DNA of 10,717 nucleotides, taken from contig CAYOXS010000200.1 in assembly GCA_964407935.1 (NCBI GenBank), positions 1-10,717 on the forward strand, read 5' to 3'. Below the pieces are notes generated by a model. It was not told the DNA's origin. It did no database searches and was given only the letters and a program-made list of their open reading frames with translations. Below are positions 5,356 to 10,717 of this stretch, one piece after another. How positions within the stretch are numbered: position 1 is the first letter of the stretch; each line of letters opens with the position of its first letter. A program made the position numbers and the translations under genes. The DNA is from J095 sp964407935. Lineage in GTDB: Bacteria > Chloroflexota > Anaerolineae > 4572-78 > J111.

Positions 5356-6993
5356 ATGCCAAACCGACAACTCGCCATTTTCATCATCATTTTGCTGTTA
5401 TTGGCTGCCTGCCAGCCCGCCACCGCAACTCCCGCCGTGACGCCGGAAGCAACCGCGCCGCCGACCGCGGCCGCTTCGCCAACGGCGGTTAACAGCCGGC
5501 CCACGCCATCGGCCATGCCCACACCCTCTCGCCCGGCAGAAAACGCCGGTGGTAACGCGCTGCTGGGCGTGGTTGGCCAGCCGGACAGCCTCAACCCCAT
5601 CACTGAGAATGACCCGGCTCTGCGCCAGATTGCGCCGCTTTTGTTCGACTCGCTGCTGCACGCCGACCCGCGCTCGGCAGAACTCCGGCCCGGCCTGGCC
5701 GAAAGCTGGCAGTACGCCGCCGATGGCCGGCAGGTCACCTTTTTCCTGTCGCCCAATTTAAGCTGGAGCGATGGCACACCGCTGACCGCCGCCGCCGTGG
5801 CCGACAGCCTGCAAGCCAGCCAGCACCCGGCGCTGCTCAAATTCAGCCGGATTGAGGCGCTGGACGAGCGCACGCTGGAACTGGAATTTTTGCAGATTGA
5901 CTGCGCGGCGGTCACGTCGCTGGCGCTGCTGCCGCTGCTGCCGGCCGATCAAATTTTGGAGCCGCAGCCGCCGGGCAGCGGCCCGTTTGTGGTTGAGCAG
6001 TGGTCAGCCGACGGCCGCACGCTGGCCCTGCGCCGCAACCCCAACAGCCGGGGCGGCGGGGCGCTGCTCAACAGCCTGACGGTGCGTTTCATTCAGCCCG
6101 ATGAGTTGCCCCTCATTCTGTCTGAGGGGGCGGGCCAGTTTGATGCCATCGGCCCGGTTGCCGGCCCGGTTTCGCCACCGGCGGGGTTTACGCCGCAAAC
6201 GTACCTTGCGCCGGAAATGCTGTACGTGGCCATTAACTACGCGCCCAAAAACGAGCCACCGCTGCCGCCGGAGGTTCGCCCGGCGCTGGTGCAGGCCATC
6301 GACCGCGAAACGCTGCTGGCCGAACTGCTGGCCGGCGATGGCCAACTGCTGGCCGGCACGCTGCTGCCGGGCCACTGGGCGGCCGGAGTCGAACCGGACC
6401 TGCCAGCCTACAACCCCGACGAAGCGGCCGCGTTGTTGCGCCGGGCCGGTTTGCGGGATACCAACGGCGATGGCTGGCTGGAGCGCGACAGCGAGCGGCT
6501 GGAACTGGCCATCCGGCTCAACGGAAAAAACCCGCTGCACCAGCAGTTTGGCTGGCTGGTGAGCAGTTACTACCGCGATTTGGGCCTGTTTGCCCGCGCC
6601 GAAAGCGTGCCGCCCGACAGCGTCATCGACGACCTGTTTACCCACGATTTTCAACTGGCGGTTTTCAACTGGCCCATTCTGCCCGATCCCGACCAGCGCA
6701 TGTTTTGGCTGTCTGCCGCCAACACGGAGGGCGAAGGGCTGAATTTTACCTCGTACAGCAACCCGCAGGTGGATTCGCTGCTGGAGCGGGCGGCGGCGCT
6801 GCCCGGCTGCCAGTTGGCCGAGCGGGCGGAGTTGTACGGGCAGGCGCAGCAACTTCTCAGCCAGGAGCGGCCGGTGGATTTTGTGCTGGCCCCCAACGAG
6901 CACTGGTTTGTGGGCGGCCGGTTGCAGGGCGTGTTACCCGGTTCATTTGCGCCCTTCACCTGGAATGCCAGCGCATGGCGCGTGACTGAATGA
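5356..6993 (+). CDS. Lipoprotein solute-binding protein of an ABC transporter (family 5, peptide/nickel type)
   Basis: The 545-residue product begins with a lipoprotein signal (IFIIILLLLAAC, lipid-modified Cys19). A Thr/Ala/Pro-rich linker runs to about residue 64. The mature domain shows SBP_bac_5 signatures: GQPDSLNP (74-81), LFDSLL, RPGLAESW, the diagnostic NLSWSDGTPLTAAAVADS (about 134-151), and GSGPFVVEQW (207-216). Later segments with NGDGWLERD and a C-terminal YGQAQQLLSQERPVDFVLAP are also typical. Such proteins capture oligopeptides, nickel chelates or other solutes outside the membrane for an ABC importer. No permease or ATPase gene is in the window, so the substrate is unknown and the partner is either elsewhere or absent. 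ATG 5356 has no clear Shine-Dalgarno, but it places the lipobox correctly. Confidence 0.88.
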   Translation: MPNRQLAIFIIILLLLAACQPATATPAVTPEATAPPTAAASPTAVNSRPTPSAMPTPSRPAENAGGNALLGVVGQPDSLNPITENDPALRQIAPLLFDSLLHADPRSAELRPGLAESWQYAADGRQVTFFLSPNLSWSDGTPLTAAAVADSLQASQHPALLKFSRIEALDERTLELEFLQIDCAAVTSLALLPLLPADQILEPQPPGSGPFVVEQWSADGRTLALRRNPNSRGGGALLNSLTVRFIQPDELPLILSEGAGQFDAIGPVAGPVSPPAGFTPQTYLAPEMLYVAINYAPKNEPPLPPEVRPALVQAIDRETLLAELLAGDGQLLAGTLLPGHWAAGVEPDLPAYNPDEAAALLRRAGLRDTNGDGWLERDSERLELAIRLNGKNPLHQQFGWLVSSYYRDLGLFARAESVPPDSVIDDLFTHDFQLAVFNWPILPDPDQRMFWLSAANTEGEGLNFTSYSNPQVDSLLERAAALPGCQLAERAELYGQAQQLLSQERPVDFVLAPNEHWFVGGRLQGVLPGSFAPFTWNASAWRVTE

Positions 6994-6997
6994 AGGA
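6992..6997 (+). promoter_or_regulatory. Ribosome-binding site that fixes the Nudix gene start
   Basis: GAAGGA overlaps the stop of the upstream lipoprotein gene and lies 7 nt before ATG 7005. The alternative ATG at 6990 overlaps the TGA stop but has no such site, so ATG 7005 is preferred. Confidence 0.65.
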
Positions 6998-7004
6998 TGG
7001 TTTT

Positions 7005-7607
7005 ATGACTGACGAATTTTTTGAGCGGGTGTACAATCCGCAGATTTTGGCGGAATTGGCCGAGGCGTTTGGCCCGTTTGTGCAGCGGCACATCGACCTG
7101 CCGGTGGCCAGTGAGGCCATGCACACGATGGTGGACAAGATGCGTCGCGCCAAAAAACCGCGCCGGGCCGAGGTGGTGCTGGTGGTGCCCAACCCGGCCG
7201 GCGATATCTGGCTGCACACCAAGGCTTTTTATCCGGCCGGCACCTACCGCTTGATGACCGGCGGGCTGGAATTTGGCGAGTCGCCGGCGCTGGCGGCGCT
7301 GCGCGAAACGCGGGAAGAAACGGGTTTTGCGGTTGAGCTGACCCGCTGTTTGGGGGTGATCACCTATCGCTTTTTAAACGAGGCCGAGCCGCTGCCGTTT
7401 GCCAGTTACCTGTTTTTGACCACACCGGGGCAGGGCCAGCCCTCGCCCACCGATCCCGGCGAAAACATTACCGATTTTGTGGCCGTACCGCCGGCGGAGC
7501 TAACAAAAACAGCCCGCCAGCTTCGTTCGCTGGCGGGCCGTTTTGCCGATTGGGGAATTTTCCGGGCCATCCCTCACGAGCTGGCCGCGGCGGAACTGGC
7601 TAAATAA
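7005..7607 (+). CDS. Nudix hydrolase
   Basis: The 200-residue protein carries a complete Nudix box, G86-x5-E92-x7-R100-E101-x2-E104-E105-x-G107-F, within GGLEFGESPALAALRETREE. Thr102 takes the usually hydrophobic position. Nudix enzymes hydrolyse nucleoside diphosphates linked to another group, using Mg bound by the RE-x2-EE glutamates. An N-terminal helical extension of about 50 residues (FFERVYNPQILAELAEAFGP) precedes the fold (VVLVVPNPAGDIWLHTKAFY). The substrate cannot be read from the sequence. The gene starts 11 nt after the lipoprotein stop, which suggests co-transcription and perhaps translational coupling. Its last 8 bases overlap the end of the converging minus-strand gene. A terminator-like hairpin lies inside its coding sequence near residues 168-180. 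Confidence 0.9.
   Translation: MTDEFFERVYNPQILAELAEAFGPFVQRHIDLPVASEAMHTMVDKMRRAKKPRRAEVVLVVPNPAGDIWLHTKAFYPAGTYRLMTGGLEFGESPALAALRETREETGFAVELTRCLGVITYRFLNEAEPLPFASYLFLTTPGQGQPSPTDPGENITDFVAVPPAELTKTARQLRSLAGRFADWGIFRAIPHELAAAELAK
7506..7544. terminator. Terminator-like inverted repeat inside the Nudix coding sequence
   Basis: AAAACAGCCCGCCAGC (7506-7521) pairs with GCTGGCGGGCCGTTTT (7529-7544) around TTCGTTC, with one mismatch. The A-rich left side and T-rich right side give the form of a bidirectional intrinsic terminator. It is nevertheless translated in frame as part of the Nudix C-terminal region, about 60 nt before the stop. It may serve the two converging transcripts or be an incorporated hairpin repeat. 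Confidence 0.45.
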
Positions 7608-7851
7608 AATAGCCCAAAACAAACATCAGTACAAACATTGAGGCGGCGACAATGGCTACGTTGCGCATGTCGGCGTAAACGTAGTAATACTCTTTGGAAA
7701 AATCCACAATTTTGCGCGCGCCGTTTGTTTCCGGGGTCGGAGCCGCGGCTTTAACCGGTTCGACAGCCGGCGCTTGCGGCGCGGTTTCAACCACCCCGGG
7801 TATTCGTTTTTCAGTTTCCAGTTTTCTTTCTCTGCGTGTTCTCTTTGCCAT
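7600..7851 (-). CDS. Small tail-anchored membrane protein of unknown function
   Basis: The 83-residue product starts with a very basic stretch (MAKRTRRERK) and continues with a Pro/Ala-rich linker (about residues 20-45). A conserved-looking juxtamembrane motif, VDFSKEYYYVYADMRNV, precedes one C-terminal membrane helix (AIVAASMFVLMFVLGYFI) that ends at the stop. The layout predicts a cytoplasmic N terminus and a C-terminal anchor. ATG 7851 is preferred over an in-frame TTG at 7863 because GGGTGA lies just upstream of it (plus-strand 7856-7861), though the 4-nt spacing is short. It follows the sortase on the same strand, after a candidate promoter and hairpin, and converges on the Nudix gene with an 8-nt overlap. 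I do not recognise the family. Codon use and composition match the neighbours, and the helix is well formed, so I take it as a real gene. Confidence 0.7.
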   Translation of the reverse strand: MAKRTRRERKLETEKRIPGVVETAPQAPAVEPVKAAAPTPETNGARKIVDFSKEYYYVYADMRNVAIVAASMFVLMFVLGYFI

Positions 7852-7867
7852 TTGTTCACCCAAATAA

Positions 7868-7895
7868 AACTCACCGGGTTAAGCCGGTGAGTTTG
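7868..7895 (-). terminator. Intrinsic terminator of the sortase gene
   Basis: AAACTCACCGG and CCGGTGAGTTT form a perfect 11-bp stem around a 6-nt loop. On the minus strand the stem is followed by TTATTTGGG, a short T-rich stretch. It lies about 33 nt past the sortase stop and just ahead of the small membrane-protein gene, so it fits a sortase terminator. It may also attenuate transcription into the small gene. Confidence 0.6.
7879..7895 (-). other. Variable centre and right arm of the hairpin between sortase and small membrane protein
   Basis: This is the central part of the hairpin described in the next entry (7868-7895). It holds the loop GTTAAG and the arm CCGGTGAGTTT. It is listed to mark that the loop lies 28 to 40 nt upstream of the small gene's start, on its 5' leader if the promoter at 7910-7939 is used. 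Confidence 0.3.
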
Positions 7896-7909
7896 TTGTT
7901 AGTGCGGCT

Positions 7910-7939
7910 ATTATAGCAGGCTGCGGCTTATTCAGCCAA
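7910..7939 (-). promoter_or_regulatory. Candidate promoter of the small membrane-protein gene
   Basis: On the minus strand TTGGCT (7939-7934) is followed after 18 bp by a perfect TATAAT (7915-7910). It overlaps the last codons of the sortase gene. A transcript from it would begin near 7903 and carry the hairpin at 7868-7895 in its leader. Confidence 0.45.
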
Positions 7940-8863
7940 TTCGCCAATCACCACCAGCCGGTGGGTATCGACCATATAAGGGTAGCAGGTTTGCAGTGTG
8001 GCCACCGGTTCGGTGGTGGGCAGCATCACCTCAACCTCATCCGGCTCGATGATGCGCCGCTCTTTGACCACATAGCGGAATTTTTCCTGGCCGGCGTAGA
8101 TAAAATACTCGTCGCCAACGGCCAAATCCTCCAGATAGCGGAAAATTTCACCGTAGATGTCGTTGTGCGCCGCCAGGTACATATTGCCGCGTTCGCCGGG
8201 GTTGGCGCTGCCGGGCAAATGGCCCACGCCTTTTTTCAAATCCTCCCAACTTACACCGCCGACAATGGGCGCATCGATATTGATTTTGGGGATAACGATG
8301 CGGGTAGGCGGTTTGGCGCTTTGCTGTTCAACCTGAATAGCGCCAGCCGCAACCTGCGCCGCCGGTGACTGCGGCTGCACCCAGCGCTGCAGGTGAGGCG
8401 GCACATCCGGCACCGCGCCGCCGGGCGCGGTTGGAGGGGTGTGGCCGCCGGGCAGCATGGCCAGAGCGATGGCCGGCGCGGCGGTCGGTGTGGGTTCAAC
8501 CTGGGCTTTGACGGCGTTCTGCTGCGCCTGTGAGACTTCGTTATTGAGTTCCCGCAGGTTGAAGTACGAAACCACCAGCACGGCCACCAGCCCCGCCAGA
8601 GCCAGCACCTCCAGCCCCAGCAGCAGCACGTCCATCACTTTGCGTGAGCGGGTTTTTTCTACGGGTTTGGCCGGCGCGGCTTTTTTGGAGCGCGGCGGCG
8701 GCAGCGGAGTGATGGCCACATCGGCCAGCACCGCATCTTGCGGGGTGTGGCCCTGCCCGGACAGCTTTTTGAAGCGCTCCAGCCGGGCCTGTCGTTTTTT
8801 AACCAGTAGCGCTTTTTCCAGTTCTTCAACGCTGAGGTTATCGAGATTCTGTTTGCCAAACAT
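7928..8863 (-). CDS. Class D/E-like sortase (cysteine transpeptidase)
   Basis: The 311-residue product has a charged cytoplasmic N-terminal region of about 76 residues, including a coiled-coil-like NLSVEELEKALLVKKRQARL. One membrane helix follows (about 77-100), then a Pro/Ala/Thr-rich linker, then the sortase barrel from about residue 187 (TRIVIPKINIDAPIVGG). The catalytic set is visible: His233 in LAAHND, Cys293 in TLQTCYP and Arg302 in HRLVV. Sortases cleave a C-terminal sorting signal and join the protein to a cell-surface amine, acting outside the membrane. No LPXTG-type substrate is encoded nearby, so its target is unknown. ATG 8863 is chosen because the protein starts naturally there, with GAGG close upstream and a strong promoter ending about 50 nt before it. 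Longer in-frame starts would lie inside that promoter. Confidence 0.9.
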   Translation of the reverse strand: MFGKQNLDNLSVEELEKALLVKKRQARLERFKKLSGQGHTPQDAVLADVAITPLPPPRSKKAAPAKPVEKTRSRKVMDVLLLGLEVLALAGLVAVLVVSYFNLRELNNEVSQAQQNAVKAQVEPTPTAAPAIALAMLPGGHTPPTAPGGAVPDVPPHLQRWVQPQSPAAQVAAGAIQVEQQSAKPPTRIVIPKINIDAPIVGGVSWEDLKKGVGHLPGSANPGERGNMYLAAHNDIYGEIFRYLEDLAVGDEYFIYAGQEKFRYVVKERRIIEPDEVEVMLPTTEPVATLQTCYPYMVDTHRLVVIGELAE

Positions 8864-8910
8864 AGGCCTCACTCGCAGAATCGATAGTTTACATAATGGC
8901 GGACGTAATA

Positions 8911-8939
8911 ATTTTAGAGGGGGCAACAGCTTTTGTCAA
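8911..8939 (-). promoter_or_regulatory. Near-consensus sigma-70 promoter of the sortase gene
   Basis: On the minus strand a perfect TTGACA (8939-8934) is followed by exactly 17 bp and TAAAAT (8916-8911), five of six matches to the -10 consensus. Initiation near 8904 would give a leader of about 40 nt before ATG 8863. It lies directly after the MurJ-family stop and separates the sortase from the upstream operon. Confidence 0.75.
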
Positions 8940-8947
8940 ATGAGGAG

Positions 8948-10585
8948 TCACGGGAGCCGGGCGCGGAGTCGGTGCGGCACAAAGCGTCGCAGCAAATTGA
9001 CAATCAGGCTCAGCTCACGAATTTTGAGCAGGACTGCCGCGCCAAAATAAACACCGCCGCCCAGCGCCACCAGTACGCCCACCAGCACCGCCCGGTTGAG
9101 CAGCGAATCGCCGGGCAGAATGGTTTGGGCCAGCGGCAGGCCAACCCGGAGTACCAGCCCCATCAGCCCGGCGCTCAGCAGCGCCTTGCCGGTGGTGGCG
9201 AGCAGATGCTGGCCGCCCAGCGAGGTGAGGCGGTTGACCAGCCACAGCATCACCAGCGCGTGGCCGGTGAGCTGCACGCTGTTGGCCAGCACCAGATCGG
9301 TCATCTGCAGTGGCCGAAACAGGGTGGGCAGCAGTGCCGCCGCCAGGTAAAAGCCCACTCCCAGCAGCCCCACCAGCGCCGGCGTGAGCGTATTTTGGCG
9401 GGCGTAATAAGCAAAAATGAGGGGTTGATCGATGGCGGCAAAAGTGAGGCCGACGAGATACAGCCGCAGCGCCAGCGTGGTTTGTTGGGTGTCGGCCGGG
9501 GAAAACTGGCCGCGCTGAAACAGCAGCGCCACCACCGGCTCGGCCAGCACCAGCAGCGCGATAGTTGCCGGAATGATGAGCACCAGCACCATGCGCAGCC
9601 CGGAACCGAGCGTGTCGACAAACGGCGTCAACCGGCGGCTGTCGGTGCGGGCGGCGGCGGCTTGCCGCGAGAGCGTGGGTAAAATTGCCAGTGAGATCGC
9701 CGCGGAGATGAGACCCAGCGGGAACTGAATAATTGTGGTGGCGTACTGCATCCAGGCAATGCTCTGCTCGCCGGTGCGCGAGGCCAGGTTGCGGTCCAGG
9801 GCAATGGCCACCTGGCTGATAACCAGCCCCAAAATAATCGGCAGCCCCAGTTTAATGATCTGGCGCAGGGCCGGGTGATGAAAGTTCAGCGAAAAACGCA
9901 GCCGGGCGTCGCCAAGCGCCGGCAGTTGGAGCATCACCTGCAAAAACGCGCCCAGCAGCAGCCCGTAGGCCAGCGCCTCGATGCCCCAGCCAAAGCCCAG
10001 CGCGCCAATCAGGGCCACCGCCACAATTGAGGCGTTAAATACGCTGGCCGTAAACGCCGGCAATGTGAATCGTTTTAAGGCGTACAGCAGGCCGGTGACA
10101 ATGCCGGACAGGCTCAAAAACAGAACGGCCGGGGTTGTTAACCGGATCAGGCGCGCGGTTTCGACCAGCAGGGCGGCGTCAAAGCCGCTGGCCATTAAAT
10201 AGGCGGCTTGCGGCGCGGCCAGTTCGATGGCCAGCACCACCCCGATCATCACCAGCGCCATCAAACTCAGCAGGATGCTGGCCAGTTGCCACAGCGAGTG
10301 CCGGTCGCGCTCGGCCTGTTCAGAAAAAACGGGTACCAGGGCGCTGCTGACCATGCCGCCCACCAGTAAATCGTACAGCATGGTGGGGATAATCTGCGCC
10401 ACTCTAAACGCCGATACCAGGCCGGTAGCGCCAAACAGGCTGGCGATAACGGTTTCTCGGATCAGCCCCAGCAGCCGGCTGGCAATATTACCCAAAGCAA
10501 TTAATGAAGCCGCGCGGGCCATGCCGGCGGCTTCGGGGGTGGCAATTTTTTGTTGATTGGCAGACGGCGGTGGTTGGGCGCTCAA
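8948..10585 (-). CDS. murJ: MurJ/MviN-family lipid-linked precursor flippase (divergent)
   Basis: The 545-residue polytopic protein has about 14 hydrophobic helices and the MviN/MurJ signature SRLLGLIRETVIASLFGAT near the N terminus, then GGMVSSALVPVFSEQ (about 76-90) and YATTIIQFPLGL (about 281-292). The family moves lipid II across the cytoplasmic membrane for peptidoglycan synthesis. Arg37 and Arg43 align with E. coli Arg18 and Arg24. Asp39, Arg52, Arg270 and Glu273 of E. coli are replaced by Ser58, Tyr71, Thr284 and Gln287, so transport of lipid II itself is uncertain and another lipid-linked sugar is possible. The start is unclear: TTG 10585 gives the listed length but has no ribosome-binding site, and ATG 10522 is an alternative. 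The gene follows the DnaJ-like gene by 21 nt and is probably co-transcribed with it. Confidence 0.85.
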   Translation of the reverse strand: MSAQPPPSANQQKIATPEAAGMARAASLIALGNIASRLLGLIRETVIASLFGATGLVSAFRVAQIIPTMLYDLLVGGMVSSALVPVFSEQAERDRHSLWQLASILLSLMALVMIGVVLAIELAAPQAAYLMASGFDAALLVETARLIRLTTPAVLFLSLSGIVTGLLYALKRFTLPAFTASVFNASIVAVALIGALGFGWGIEALAYGLLLGAFLQVMLQLPALGDARLRFSLNFHHPALRQIIKLGLPIILGLVISQVAIALDRNLASRTGEQSIAWMQYATTIIQFPLGLISAAISLAILPTLSRQAAAARTDSRRLTPFVDTLGSGLRMVLVLIIPATIALLVLAEPVVALLFQRGQFSPADTQQTTLALRLYLVGLTFAAIDQPLIFAYYARQNTLTPALVGLLGVGFYLAAALLPTLFRPLQMTDLVLANSVQLTGHALVMLWLVNRLTSLGGQHLLATTGKALLSAGLMGLVLRVGLPLAQTILPGDSLLNRAVLVGVLVALGGGVYFGAAVLLKIRELSLIVNLLRRFVPHRLRARLP

Positions 10586-10606
10586 AATATTTTGCCGGAG
10601 GAGGTT

Positions 10607-10717
10607 TTACAGGCCGCGAATATCGGCCAGCTCCTCAAAAAGTTCAATTTCTTCGTCGGTGAGATTTTCTGGCAGGGTGATGACCACTTTGGCGTACAGG
10701 TCGCCCCGTTGTTCGGC
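10607..10717 (-). CDS. DnaJ/CbpA-type co-chaperone, C-terminal end (partial)
   Basis: Only the last 36 codons are in the window, read from 10717 down to TAA 10609-10607. The residues RGDLYAKVVITLPENLTDEE and the following LFEELADIRGL match the end of DnaJ-class proteins, where a GDLxVxVxVxLPxxL strand closes the second substrate-binding domain and a short helix ends the chain. Such proteins deliver unfolded clients to DnaK and stimulate its ATPase. The J domain and the presence or absence of a zinc finger lie outside the window, so DnaJ and CbpA cannot be told apart. The call rests on this short tail but the pattern is distinctive. Confidence 0.65.
   Translation of the reverse strand, partial: AEQRGDLYAKVVITLPENLTDEEIELFEELADIRGL

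Noticed and set aside
6004..6903. Minus-strand open frame of about 300 codons opposite the solute-binding protein gene
   Set aside because: It lies wholly within a well-supported gene and encodes low-complexity Arg/Gln/Val-rich residues without motifs.
8933..9682. Plus-strand open frame opposite the MurJ-family gene
   Set aside because: The product is a Gln/His/Arg-rich string typical of the complement of a hydrophobic membrane-protein gene.

Overview
The window looks like a piece of a Chloroflexota genome, probably class Anaerolineae, from a draft or metagenome assembly. The evidence is a GC-rich composition with very frequent GCCGGC/CCGGCC words, the gene types (GH2 glycosidase, DUF2207 membrane protein, family 5 solute-binding lipoprotein, class D/E-like sortase, divergent MurJ), GC-rich intergenic hairpins, AT-rich mini-repeats of the CAATTAACAATGAACAATT type, and a run of exactly ten N at 4588-4597. 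The taxonomic call is an inference from sequence style, since no search was possible.

Layout, plus strand. Positions 1-2199 hold a GH2 beta-mannosidase-like gene. Its start lies left of the window, and it is split by a stop-containing, repeat-rich segment at about 1423-1580. A leader with a candidate promoter and a perfect hairpin (2200-2396) leads into a 639-residue DUF2207 membrane protein (2397-4316). A gene-poor repeat region follows (4317-4768). It contains a GC palindrome, an orphan gene start, a large inverted-repeat element interrupted by the assembly gap, and a further G-rich repeat. Next come a small membrane protein with a winged-helix-like segment and a zinc ribbon (4769-5272), a second GC hairpin, a lipoprotein solute-binding protein (5356-6993) and, immediately behind it, a Nudix hydrolase (7005-7607).

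Layout, minus strand, right to left. The C-terminal end of a DnaJ/CbpA-type co-chaperone (10717-10607) lies just upstream of a MurJ/MviN-family flippase (10585-8948). A sortase with its own near-consensus sigma-70 promoter follows (8863-7928). Last is a small tail-anchored protein (7851-7600) that converges on, and overlaps by 8 nt, the Nudix gene.

The minus-strand genes share a cell-envelope theme: a lipid-linked precursor flippase, a sortase and a small membrane protein. The plus-strand genes look like transport and envelope accessory functions and do not form a known pathway. I see no CRISPR array, phage module or defence system. The most notable points are a GH2 gene riddled with in-frame mini-repeats whose disruption is bracketed by a 16-bp direct repeat that could restore the frame by deletion, a MurJ homologue lacking the charged cavity residues of the E. 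coli enzyme, and a membrane/winged-helix/zinc-ribbon protein of unknown role.
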